From: Hydrogenophaga sp.
GTDB lineage: Bacteria > Pseudomonadota > Gammaproteobacteria > Burkholderiales > Burkholderiaceae
Direction of reading: 5' to 3'
Assembly (NCBI GenBank): GCA_025458545.1
Contig: JALOSH010000057.1
Coordinates: 1 to 9,306, forward strand
DNA: 9,306 nt
Shown in pieces: positions 1 to 6,462 of the stretch. Position numbers and translations under genes: made by a program. How positions within the stretch are numbered: position 1 is the stretch's first letter; each line of letters begins with the position of its first letter. The notes beneath the pieces were generated by a model. That model was given only the letters and a program-made list of their open reading frames with translations. It did no database searches and was not told where the DNA came from.

Positions 1-531
1 CCCAACGCGGTGATGGCGCTGATGGTGGGTGCCATGACCATCCACAACATCCAGCCCGGTCCGCAGGTCATGACCAGCAACCCCGAGCTGTTCTGGGGCT
101 TGATCGCATCGATGTGGATCGGCAACGCCATGCTGGTGATTTTGAACCTGCCACTGATCGGCATCTGGATCAAGCTCCTCACGGTACCCTACAAGTGGTT
201 GTTTCCGGCCATTGTGTTGTTCTGTGCGGTCGGCGTCTACTCGGCCAACAACAACAACTTCGATATCTGGATGGTCGCGCTGTTCGGCCTGATTGGATAC
301 GCCTTCATCAAGCTCGGTTGTGAGCCTGCGCCGCTGTTGCTGGGCCTGATCCTGGGCCCCATGATGGAAGAGTACCTCCGCCGTGCCTTGCTCATCTCGC
401 GGGGCGATTGGTCCGTCTTTGTGACACGTCCGATTTCTGCCAGCTTGTTGCTGGTGGCCACGGCGCTGCTGGTGATCGTGCTGCTGCCTTCGGTGAAGAA
501 GAAACGCGAAGAGGCGTTCGTGGAAGATTGA
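1..531 (+). CDS. tctA: Tripartite tricarboxylate transporter large permease, TctA family (C-terminal part)
   Basis: The reading frame is open from the first base and ends at the TGA at 529-531, giving 176 residues. TctA proteins are about 500 residues, so this is the last third and the start lies outside the window. TctA is the large, roughly 12-helix inner-membrane subunit of the TctABC importers, which take up citrate-like carboxylates with a periplasmic binding protein (TctC). Visible support: the segment reading GAMTIHNIQPGP at the start matches the conserved TctA motif around GI-PGP. It is followed by several hydrophobic helices (FWGLIASMWIGNAMLVILNL, WLFPAIVLFCAVGVY, the LLLGLILGPMMEEYLRRAL region, and a final LLLVATALLVIVLLP helix), then a charged cytoplasmic tail (KKKREEAFVED). 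The LGLILGP-EE-RRAL block is typical of the family. The transported substrate cannot be read from this part. A terminator follows immediately, so this gene ends its operon. Confidence 0.93.
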   Translation, partial: PNAVMALMVGAMTIHNIQPGPQVMTSNPELFWGLIASMWIGNAMLVILNLPLIGIWIKLLTVPYKWLFPAIVLFCAVGVYSANNNNFDIWMVALFGLIGYAFIKLGCEPAPLLLGLILGPMMEEYLRRALLISRGDWSVFVTRPISASLLLVATALLVIVLLPSVKKKREEAFVED

Positions 532-550
532 TCGTTGCGAGCAACGCATG

Positions 551-581
551 AAGCCCCGACCGCACGGCTCGGGGCTTTTTT
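551..581 (+). terminator. Intrinsic terminator after tctA
   Basis: A perfect 9-bp stem (AAGCCCCGA at 551-559 with TCGGGGCTT at 569-577) has a 9-base loop and runs into six T residues (576-581). This is a classic Rho-independent terminator 20 bases after the tctA stop. A smaller hairpin (CGTTGC 533-538 with GCAACG 541-546) lies just upstream and may assist. It separates the tct transcript from the amino acid transporter operon. Confidence 0.92.
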
Positions 582-604
582 CTTTGTGCTGCCTTCGGTG
601 GATG

Positions 605-760
605 TCGTCTTTATATTCTACGATGTATATTATGTAAAGTGATCAGTTCGGTGGGAGGTCCAAATATTGCTGCGTCAGAACACCCACATCCACCTCCCCG
701 GGCAAACACCAGCAAGGTGCATCGCTGAATTGGACGCACCAGACCTACAATCTTGAGCCA
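605..760 (+). promoter_or_regulatory. Candidate promoter region upstream of the basic amino acid transporter operon
   Basis: The gap between the tctA terminator and the solute-binding protein gene (582-814) holds no convincing gene. It should contain the operon promoter, because the upstream transcript ends at 581. Two signals are visible. The first is an AT-rich island at 611-637, with TATATT at 626-631 and TATTAT at 628-633, which stands out sharply from the GC-rich surroundings. The second is a TACAAT hexamer at 746-751 that could be a -10 box about 60 bases before the start codon. Neither has a good TTGACA-like hexamer at the right spacing, so an activator-dependent promoter is possible. 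A loose inverted repeat GGGAGGT (653-659) / ACCTCCC (692-698) lies between them. The exact promoter is not determined. Confidence 0.3.
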
Positions 761-814
761 CGGCAGGAGTCCAATCCGGCCGAGCCCATCTTCATCAGAA
801 CCAAAGGAAACACC

Positions 815-1678
815 ATGAGATCCGCATTTTTACCACTGAGTTTGATCGCAGCCGCCACACTGGTCGCCTGTGGCAAGTCCGAGCCTCCGGCACCGGCAGC
901 CCCCGCTCCAGCGGCAGCGGCGCCAGCTGAAGCCCCCGCCGCGCCACCCAGCCCGTGGCCCGAGCTGCGTGTGGCCGTTGACGCCACCTACAAGCCATTC
1001 ACCTACAAGACCGATTCGGGCGAACTGGCCGGTTTTGATGTCGATGTGGCCAAGGCTTTGTGCGACGAGCTGAAAAGCAAATGTGTGTTCGTGGAACAGG
1101 CTTGGGACGGCATGATCCCCGGGCTGCAGGCCAAGAAGTACGACGCCATCATCTCGTCGATGTCGATCACCGAAGAGCGTAAGCAGGCGGTGGATTTCAC
1201 GGGCAAGTACTACAACACGCCTTCTTGCGTGGTCGTGAAGAGCGCACTGAATCTGGGCGCGGATGCTGCTGGGTTCAAGGGCAAGAAGCTGGGTGTGTTG
1301 AAGGCCTCCACGCAGGAAAAGTACGCCATGGGCGAACTGAAGGCCGCCGGCGCCACCATCGTGGCTTACGACGCCCAGGATCAGGTCTACCTGGACATCA
1401 AGTCCGGTCGCCTGGACGGCACCGTGGCCGATGTGGTCGAGGTCAACGGTGGCTTCCTGTCGACGCCTGACGGCAAGGATTACGCCTGTGCCGGTGGCCG
1501 CATCCCGGTCGAGTTCGACGCCAAGTATTTCGGCTCGGGCGCTGGCATCGCCGTCCGCAAAGAAGACACCGCCCTGCGCGATGCGCTGGACGCCGGCATC
1601 AAGGCCATCCGCGACAACGGCAAGTGGAAGGAACTGTCCGAGAAGCACGTCCCAGGCGTGGACATCTGGGGTTCTTGA
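815..1678 (+). CDS. aotJ: Basic amino acid ABC transporter solute-binding lipoprotein (HisJ/ArgT/AotJ type)
   Basis: This 287-residue extracytoplasmic binding protein (SBP_bac_3 fold) captures an amino acid for the importer encoded downstream. Residues 1-18 form a signal peptide ending in a lipobox, LVAC, with Cys19 as the likely lipidated residue. An Ala/Pro-rich linker (about 23-49) follows, then the two-lobe domain. Compared with the known LAO/HisJ ligand pocket, the equivalents of Asp11, Tyr14, Ser69, Ser70, Ser72, Arg77, Leu117, Ser120, Thr121, Gln122 and Asp161 are present as Asp56, Tyr59, Ser114, Ser115, Ser117, Arg122, Leu162, Ser165, Thr166, Gln167 and Asp206. The Phe52 position is Trp97. 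Cys83 and Cys90 match the family disulfide. This supports a lysine/arginine/ornithine/histidine-type ligand; which one is inference. The start is supported by AAGGA at 804-808. It is the first gene of a five-gene operon. The symbol is assigned by operon similarity to Pseudomonas aotJQMOP. Confidence 0.9.
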   Translation: MRSAFLPLSLIAAATLVACGKSEPPAPAAPAPAAAAPAEAPAAPPSPWPELRVAVDATYKPFTYKTDSGELAGFDVDVAKALCDELKSKCVFVEQAWDGMIPGLQAKKYDAIISSMSITEERKQAVDFTGKYYNTPSCVVVKSALNLGADAAGFKGKKLGVLKASTQEKYAMGELKAAGATIVAYDAQDQVYLDIKSGRLDGTVADVVEVNGGFLSTPDGKDYACAGGRIPVEFDAKYFGSGAGIAVRKEDTALRDALDAGIKAIRDNGKWKELSEKHVPGVDIWGS

Positions 1679-1705
1679 TTCCGAATCCCCGGCGGCCACG
1701 CTCCG

Positions 1706-2407
1706 ATGACAACCTACCTCCTCAACATTCTTCAGGGACTGGTTGTCACGCTCGGCGTGGCGCTGGGCGCGTTGGTGGTGGCCGCCACCCTCGGGCTGGC
1801 GGGCGCGGCCGCAAAGCTTTCGCCCTACAAGGCGCTGAACTGGATCGGTGACATCTATTCCACCGTGATCCGGGGCGTTCCCGATCTGGTCTGGATGCTG
1901 TTGCTGTATTTCGGCGGGCAGATCCTGGTCAACGACATTGCAGAGGCCCTGGGCTTTCAGCGCGGGCCGCAGATCAACCCGTTTGTTGCCGGCGTGCTGA
2001 CCATCGGCTTTGTGTACGGCGCCTACATGACCGAAACCTTCCGGGGCGCCATCATGAGCGTGCCCAAGGGCCAGTCTGAGGCGGGCTGGGCGTTCGGCAT
2101 GAGCCGCCTGTACACCTTCCGCCGCATGGTGCTGCCGCAGATGGTGCGCTTCGCCCTGCCCAGCTTCACCAACAACTGGCTGGTGCTGCTCAAAGCCACC
2201 GCCCTGGTGTCGGTGATCGGTCTGGCGGACATCACCAACCTGGCCAAACAAGCCGGAGCCGCAGCGCGCGGCGACATTCCTGGTGCGGCCATCATCTTTA
2301 TGGCGTTTGCCGGTTTTCTGTACTTGATGATCTCCAGCGTCAGCCTGTATTTGCTGCGCAAGGCCGAGAAGCGCTATTCGGCGGGCGTGAAGCGGGGAGA
2401 TTTTTGA
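1706..2407 (+). CDS. aotQ: Amino acid ABC transporter permease, HisQ/AotQ type
   Basis: This 233-residue inner-membrane permease would form half of the translocation pore of a polar amino acid importer (HisMQ/ArtQ-like BPD_transp_1 family). It has an N-terminal helix (LQGLVVTLGVALGALVVAAT), the family-typical segment around residues 54-70 (VIRGVPDLVWMLLLYFG), further helices, and a cytoplasmic EAA loop from Glu125 through Gly131 to about Pro144 (SEAGWAFGMSR...VLPQ) that docks on the ATPase. The C-terminus carries a last helix and a basic tail. Length is normal for HisQ. It lies 27 bases after the binding-protein gene with no good Shine-Dalgarno sequence in front of the ATG, so it may depend on translation of the upstream gene. 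Its TGA overlaps the ATG of the next permease (TGATG at 2405-2409), which suggests coupled synthesis of the two pore subunits. Confidence 0.93.
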   Translation: MTTYLLNILQGLVVTLGVALGALVVAATLGLAGAAAKLSPYKALNWIGDIYSTVIRGVPDLVWMLLLYFGGQILVNDIAEALGFQRGPQINPFVAGVLTIGFVYGAYMTETFRGAIMSVPKGQSEAGWAFGMSRLYTFRRMVLPQMVRFALPSFTNNWLVLLKATALVSVIGLADITNLAKQAGAAARGDIPGAAIIFMAFAGFLYLMISSVSLYLLRKAEKRYSAGVKRGDF

Positions 2408-3123
2408 TGGACAAGTTCGCCATCATCTTCCAGCCGCAAAACCTGGCGCTGTACGGAACCGGGCTCATCGCCACGCTGGAGTTGCTGGTGATCAGCCTGG
2501 TGGCCGGCGCCCTGCTCACCCTGCCCCTGACCCTCATGCGTGTCTCCAGCAGCAAGTGGCTGTGGTGGCCGGTCTGGCTGTTCACCTATGTGGTGCGCGG
2601 CACGCCCCTGTTGATTCAGGTGTACTTCATCTACTACGGCATCGCCCAGCTGGAATGGGTGCAGGCGCTGTGGGACACGCACTGGCCGTTCACCTGGTTC
2701 AAGGACCCGTTCTTCTGTGCGGTGTTCGCTTTCACCCTCAACACCTGCGCCTACACGGTGGAGATGCTGGCTGGAGCCATCAAGGAAACCCCGACCGGTG
2801 AGATCGAAGCCGCTCAAGCGGCGGGTTACGGCCGTTGGAACATGATGTTCCGCCTGGTGCTGCCCAGTGCATTGCGCCGCACGCTGCCCGGGTATTCCAA
2901 CGAGGTGGTGATGATGCTGCACGCGACCTCGCTGGCGAGCGTGGTGCCGGCGCTGTACGACCTCACCAACGCCGCCTATTCCATCTACAAGACCTACTAC
3001 CTCGCGTTCCAGCCTTTCATCGTGGTGGCGGTGCTGTACTTCATCCTCACCTTTGCCCTGGTGTACGTTTTTCGCCTGCTCGAACGCCGCTTCCTAGCCT
3101 ACCTGCGTCCACAAGCCCATTGA
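2407..3123 (+). CDS. aotM: Amino acid ABC transporter permease, HisM/AotM type
   Basis: This 238-residue second pore subunit pairs with the preceding permease. The ATG at 2407 overlaps the previous stop codon and has a good ribosome binding site (GGGGAG, 2394-2399). A TTG one codon upstream is in frame but less likely as the start. Seen in the protein: helix at about 18-43, the conserved YVVRGTPLLIQVYFIYYG segment at 61-78, helix at 103-125, an EAA loop (EIEAAQAAGYGRWNMMFRLVLP, about 132-153) with the conserved Gly140, and a final helix at about 203-222 followed by basic residues. The insert around 82-101 before the third helix resembles that of HisM/AotM proteins. Length and layout are normal. 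HisQ- and HisM-type permeases form a heterodimer; the pairing here is inferred from the overlap. Confidence 0.93.
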   Translation: MDKFAIIFQPQNLALYGTGLIATLELLVISLVAGALLTLPLTLMRVSSSKWLWWPVWLFTYVVRGTPLLIQVYFIYYGIAQLEWVQALWDTHWPFTWFKDPFFCAVFAFTLNTCAYTVEMLAGAIKETPTGEIEAAQAAGYGRWNMMFRLVLPSALRRTLPGYSNEVVMMLHATSLASVVPALYDLTNAAYSIYKTYYLAFQPFIVVAVLYFILTFALVYVFRLLERRFLAYLRPQAH

Positions 3124-3167
3124 ACCGATGGCGACCCGGCGCATGCTGGGCACGCCCTACGCTCCCA

Positions 3168-4289
3168 ATGCATCAGCAAATCCACCCTCTCCTCTCGCCG
3201 TCTCTGGGTACCCAGCGTCAGCTGGTGAGCTGGCATTTCGGCACGCCAGGTTCGGGCCTGAAGGTCTACATCCAGGCCGGCCTGCATGCCGATGAACTGC
3301 CCGGCGTGCTGGTGGCGGACCACCTCCTGGGCCTGCTCGAAGCCGCTGAAGCCGACGGTCACCTGCGAGGCGAGGTGGTGCTGGTGCCCATGGCCAACCC
3401 GATCGGTCTGTCGCAGACGGTGATGCACCACCAGATCGGCCGGTTCGAGCTGGGCAGCATGGAGAACTTCAACCGCCACTACCCGGACTTTTTCAACCTG
3501 GTCAAAGAGGTGGTGGCCCCTCAGCTCGGGCCAGATGCTGACACCAACAAGCGCCTGATCCGCGCGGCGATGCGCCAGACGCTGGAAGCACAAACCCCGT
3601 CCACCGAGTTGCAAAGCCAGCGCCAGGTGCTGATGACCCTGGCGCACGACGCCGACCTGGTGCTCGACCTGCATTGCGACTTTGAAGCCGTCCTCCACCT
3701 GTATGTCGAGGAGCCGGTGATCGACCAGATCCTGCCCCTGGCCCGCTACCTGGGAGCGCGCGCGGTGCTGTGGGCGCGCGGCTCTGGCCCGCTGATTTCC
3801 TTTGATGAAGCCCTCTCCGGACCTTGGTGGCGGTTGCAGGAACATTTCAAGGACCACACTCCCATTCCGCTGGCCTGCGCCAGCACCACGGTCGAGCTGC
3901 GCGGCCAGACCGATGTGTCCGACAGGTCGGCCGAACGCGACGCCCAGGCCATCTTCAGTTACCTGTGTGAGCGCGGCGCGATCGCCAGGCCAGCCCCTGC
4001 CCTGCCGCCCGCTTTGTGCGAGCCCACGCCGCTCAGCGGCACGGACGACCTGCATGCGCCCCATGCGGGCCTGATCGTTTTCCAGCGACAGGTCGGCGAC
4101 ACGGTGCAGGCGGGTGAGGTGCTGGCGCACATCGTCGATCCGCTCAACCGGCGCCGCACGCCCGTTTCCACCCGCACCGATGGTGTCATCTACGCACGTC
4201 ACAACCTGCGCTGGGCCACCACCGGCATGGAAATCTGCCGCGTAGCGGGCACCACACCCATCCGTTCGGGCAACCTGCTCAGCCCCTGA
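3168..4289 (+). CDS. aotO: Zinc-dependent M14 / succinylglutamate desuccinylase-aspartoacylase family protein (AotO-like)
   Basis: This 373-residue protein belongs to the AstE/ASPA branch of the M14 metallocarboxypeptidase fold, whose members hydrolyse N-acyl amino acids (AstE, aspartoacylase, DoeB). The zinc site is visible as His40 and Glu43 (GLHADE, HxxE) and His169 (LDLHCD). NFNR at 100-103 matches the substrate-binding Asn-Arg region, and TTVELRG supplies the likely catalytic Glu243. From about residue 298 to the end is a small beta-rich, lipoyl/barrel-like domain (PHAGLIVF...[14 protein letters not shown]). No signal peptide is seen, so it should be cytosolic. The ATG at 3168 is the first in-frame ATG after the permease stop, but it lacks a clear Shine-Dalgarno sequence. 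It sits between the permease and ATPase genes, as aotO does in Pseudomonas, where no transport role was shown. A role in deacylating an imported N-acyl amino acid is inference; the substrate is unknown. Confidence 0.85.
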   Translation: MHQQIHPLLSPSLGTQRQLVSWHFGTPGSGLKVYIQAGLHADELPGVLVADHLLGLLEAAEADGHLRGEVVLVPMANPIGLSQTVMHHQIGRFELGSMENFNRHYPDFFNLVKEVVAPQLGPDADTNKRLIRAAMRQTLEAQTPSTELQSQRQVLMTLAHDADLVLDLHCDFEAVLHLYVEEPVIDQILPLARYLGARAVLWARGSGPLISFDEALSGPWWRLQEHFKDHTPIPLACASTTVELRGQTDVSDRSAERDAQAIFSYLCERGAIARPAPALPPALCEPTPLSGTDDLHAPHAGLIVFQRQVGDTVQAGEVLAHIVDPLNRRRTPVSTRTDGVIYARHNLRWATTGMEICRVAGTTPIRSGNLLSP

Positions 4290-4297
4290 AGGCATCC

Positions 4298-5065
4298 ATG
4301 ACCACCAAACTTGAAGCCATCGACATCCGCAAGAGCTACGGCACGCACGAGGTGCTCAAAGGCATCTCGCTCACCGCCCAGGCCGGGGATGTGATCAGCA
4401 TCATCGGCTCTTCAGGGTCGGGAAAATCCACCTTTCTGCGCTGCATGAACCTGCTGGAGCGACCACAGAAGGGACGCATCGTGGTGGCTGGCGAAGAGCT
4501 GAAACTGGTCACGGCCAAGGACGGCATGCTCAAGGCCGCCGACGACAAGCAGCTCCAGCGCGCCCGCGCCAAGTTGGCGATGGTGTTCCAGCACTTCAAC
4601 CTGTGGTCGCACCTGACGGTGCTGGAAAACATCATCGAAGCCCCGATGCACGTTCTCGGAAAAAGCAAGGACGAGGCGATCGAAACCGGACGCAAATACC
4701 TGGACAAGGTCGGGCTGCGCAACGTGGAAGGCAAGTACCCCGCCCACATGTCGGGTGGTCAGCAGCAGCGTGTGGCGATTGCACGCGCGCTGGCCATGGA
4801 GCCCGAGGTGATGCTGTTTGACGAACCAACCAGCGCGCTGGACCCCGAACTGGTGACCGAGGTGCTGCGCGTCATGCGCACCCTGGCGGAAGAAGGCCGC
4901 ACCATGGTGGTGGTGACGCATGAAATGGGTTTCGCTCGCGAGGTGTCAAACCACCTGCTGTTCCTGCACCAGGGCTGCATCGAGGAACAAGGCGTGCCCA
5001 AAGACGTGCTGACCAGCCCGAAAAGCGAGCGTCTGGCCCAGTTTCTGTCCGGCAACCTCAAGTAA
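4298..5065 (+). CDS. aotP: Amino acid ABC transporter ATP-binding protein, HisP/AotP type
   Basis: This 255-residue ATPase energises the importer on the cytoplasmic face. All nucleotide-binding elements are intact: Walker [10 protein letters not shown] at 37-45, Q-loop Gln98 (MVFQHFNLW), signature SGGQQ at 152-156, Walker B with Asp175 and Glu176 (VMLFDEP), D-loop SALD at 179-182, and the switch His208 (THEMGF). The insert between residues 66 and 85 (containing [16 protein letters not shown]) is characteristic of HisP/AotP and separates it from the shorter ArtP/GlnQ proteins, which supports a basic amino acid substrate. GAAGG overlapping the upstream stop codon (4287-4292) serves as ribosome binding site, and the gene begins 8 bases after the deacylase, so the two are certainly co-transcribed. 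It is the last gene of the operon. No argR-like regulator gene follows, unlike in Pseudomonas. Confidence 0.95.
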   Translation: MTTKLEAIDIRKSYGTHEVLKGISLTAQAGDVISIIGSSGSGKSTFLRCMNLLERPQKGRIVVAGEELKLVTAKDGMLKAADDKQLQRARAKLAMVFQHFNLWSHLTVLENIIEAPMHVLGKSKDEAIETGRKYLDKVGLRNVEGKYPAHMSGGQQQRVAIARALAMEPEVMLFDEPTSALDPELVTEVLRVMRTLAEEGRTMVVVTHEMGFAREVSNHLLFLHQGCIEEQGVPKDVLTSPKSERLAQFLSGNLK

Positions 5066-5066
5066 A

Positions 5067-5093
5067 GGGCGCGTTCGCTGCACAGCCGCGCCC
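5067..5093. terminator. GC-rich hairpin between convergent genes (possible weak terminator)
   Basis: A 7-bp perfect stem, GGGCGCG (5067-5073) with CGCGCCC (5087-5093), begins one base after the aotP stop codon and has a 13-base loop. No T tract follows on either strand, so it is not a canonical intrinsic terminator. It may slow polymerase, protect the 3' end, or aid Rho-dependent ending between the two converging transcripts. Confidence 0.4.
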
Positions 5094-5125
5094 GACCGGT
5101 TCGTGTGGCAGCGCCTGCCTCTTCT

Positions 5126-6073
5126 TCAGGTGGTGCTCAGGGGCCCATGGCCGAGCACCATGCTGCCGTCCACCAGCCGGAAGCTCACGGTGGGGGTGCT
5201 GAAGTCGGTGAACGGAGCACCCATGGCGATTTCGCCGTCGCTGTGAAGCAGACACTCTTGCCGCCGCAGCGAAATCACGTTGTCCACCCCCGCAAATCGC
5301 ACCCAGGTGCCATAGCTGCTGGTGTCTTCGATCACGTAGTTGCCCGAACGGATGTCGATGCTGGCGTGCATGCGGGAGACGCGCGGATCGTTCACCACGA
5401 AGTCGGCCTCGGGCACACGACCGATCTTCAAAGGCAGGTCGGTCAGGTTGAACGAAAGACTGGCATCCAGCCAACCCAGCTCGATACCACCAAACACCGA
5501 TTCGGAGTTCTTGCGCAAAGCGTGCAGATCGCCCGGCAGCGTGAGGAACTCTGACAGCATCTCGGCCTGCCACTCGATGCGAAACACCTCGCAGGGCTCC
5601 ACCCGTCCTTTGATGCGCATGGGTCCCAGGCTGCGGCTGCGCACGCCGCTGCGGGTGCCCAGTTTGCGGATGACGGTGTCGGTCACCAGGATCTGCTCCG
5701 GGCCAGCCAGATCGCTCAATCGAGAGGCCACGTTCACGGCGTCGCCAAAACAGTCGCCGTCGACCTGCACCACCTGCCCACGGGCCATGCCGATCTGCAT
5801 CATGAGCTTGAGGCGGTTGGGCCACTGTGCGACGCGCTGTGAGTGCTCCTGCTGGATCTGCGTCATGGTTTCCACCGCGCTGCGGTTGTTGGTGAACGAC
5901 AGCAGCACGCCGTCGCCCAGCATCTTCACCACCTTGCCGCCGTTTTCCAAGCCAACAGACCCGATCCACTGGGTCAGTTTGGTCACGGCCCTCGTGGCGC
6001 GGTCGTTGCCCAGTGTTTCAAACACGGACACGCTACCGGTCAAGTCCACAAAAGCAATCGTCAGTTCGGCCAT
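5126..6073 (-). CDS. Class III adenylate cyclase with C-terminal FHA domain
   Basis: This 315-residue protein would make cAMP from ATP. The cyclase domain occupies about residues 1-167. The two metal-binding aspartates are Asp10 (AFVDLTGS) and Asp54 (KMLGDG), adenine-selecting residues are Lys50 and Asp107, and the transition-state pair is Asn114 and Arg118 (DAVNVASR). Every expected catalytic residue is therefore present, favouring adenylate over guanylate cyclase. After a linker, residues about 205-300 form an FHA phosphothreonine-binding domain with Gly218-Arg219, Ser233-Arg234 and His236; the usual Asn-Gly pair is Tyr254-Gly255. There is no signal peptide or membrane helix, so it should be soluble. 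The ATG at 6073 starts directly at the conserved MAELTIAFVDL; an upstream in-frame ATG at 6109 would add 12 unlikely residues. The Shine-Dalgarno sequence is weak. It converges on aotP and is divergent from the next small ORF. Likely input is binding to a Thr-phosphorylated partner, which is not encoded here. Confidence 0.9.
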   Translation of the reverse strand: MAELTIAFVDLTGSVSVFETLGNDRATRAVTKLTQWIGSVGLENGGKVVKMLGDGVLLSFTNNRSAVETMTQIQQEHSQRVAQWPNRLKLMMQIGMARGQVVQVDGDCFGDAVNVASRLSDLAGPEQILVTDTVIRKLGTRSGVRSRSLGPMRIKGRVEPCEVFRIEWQAEMLSEFLTLPGDLHALRKNSESVFGGIELGWLDASLSFNLTDLPLKIGRVPEADFVVNDPRVSRMHASIDIRSGNYVIEDTSSYGTWVRFAGVDNVISLRRQECLLHSDGEIAMGAPFTDFSTPTVSFRLVDGSMVLGHGPLSTT

Positions 6074-6462
6074 GGGCTCACAAAGAGTTACCGGTAAATT
6101 ACAACACAACCACAGTTCGCGACTTCAACACCGACCACATGGCACAGGTCAAGAACAACGCTGTGTGGTTTTGCACACACGGGCCACCGGGTTCAAGGTT
6201 CGCGGGAAAAGGTGCTCATGCATCAAGCTGCACAGCCTCTGATCGTCCCTAGGACTTACTCCCGACATCCCAAGCTTCCGGGCAAGGTACAAAAAGCCGT
6301 CAAAAGGTATTAACGTTGATCATGCACTGCCTGAAACACCTCGGGTAAACACTTGATTCGACAGTTGTTTTTTTGACTTTATTGTCGCCAGCAGCATTGC
6401 GCCCCCGCACCCCTGCCGCTATTCTTCGACCCGTTGGTCAAAACGTCGTTGAGGTCATTAAT
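6074..6462. promoter_or_regulatory. 389-base divergent intergenic region
   Basis: This gap separates the cyclase (- strand) from the small + strand ORF and must hold promoters for both. It is richer in A/T than the genes. Visible elements are a perfect palindrome at 6088-6097; an inverted pair AACCACA (6108-6114) / TGTGGTT (6164-6170); and a TTGATT hexamer at 6353-6358 with a T-rich stretch and CTTTAT at 6377-6382 (18-base spacing), a weak candidate sigma70-like promoter for the + strand gene. For the cyclase, a - strand TTGAAG (complement of 6124-6129) and an AT-rich segment near 6098-6104 could be promoter parts but are poorly spaced. I see no tRNA, no clear terminator and no convincing extra ORF. 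A small RNA cannot be excluded. Confidence 0.45.
6088..6097. repeat. 10-bp perfect palindrome upstream of the cyclase start
   Basis: TTACCGGTAA is its own reverse complement and lies 14 bases upstream of the cyclase ATG. It could be half of an operator or overlap the transcription start. A 10-bp palindrome is expected several times by chance in 9 kb, so position is the only support. Confidence 0.3.

Noticed and set aside
651..698. GGGAGGT/ACCTCCC inverted repeat as a riboswitch or attenuator
   Set aside because: It is only 7 bp with a 32-base loop, has no alternative pairing or T tract, and matches no known leader element.
830..2251. A 473-codon open frame on the - strand across the binding protein and permease genes
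   Set aside because: It is an antisense shadow produced by G/C third-position bias. It is rich in His, Gln, Arg and Gly with no recognisable domain, while the + strand genes have full family motifs.
2835..3167. N-terminal extension of the deacylase frame back into the aotM gene
   Set aside because: The frame is open by chance across aotM; the extension resembles no family member and would overlap aotM by nearly 290 bases. The ATG at 3168 gives a normal length.
3099..4295. A 398-codon open frame on the - strand opposite the deacylase gene
   Set aside because: It has the same antisense-shadow composition and spans two unrelated + strand genes exactly where those are well supported.
5058..5969. 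A 303-codon - strand frame overlapping the cyclase in another phase
   Set aside because: It is Arg/Gln/Gly-rich with no motif, whereas the cyclase frame has all its catalytic residues.
6190..6215. A GGTTCAAGGTTCG stretch resembling a tRNA T-arm
   Set aside because: The flanking bases do not form the required 5-bp T stem, and no acceptor or anticodon stems can be found around it.
6360..6376. T7 run as an intrinsic terminator
   Set aside because: No stable stem-loop precedes it on the + strand, and no gene ends just upstream.
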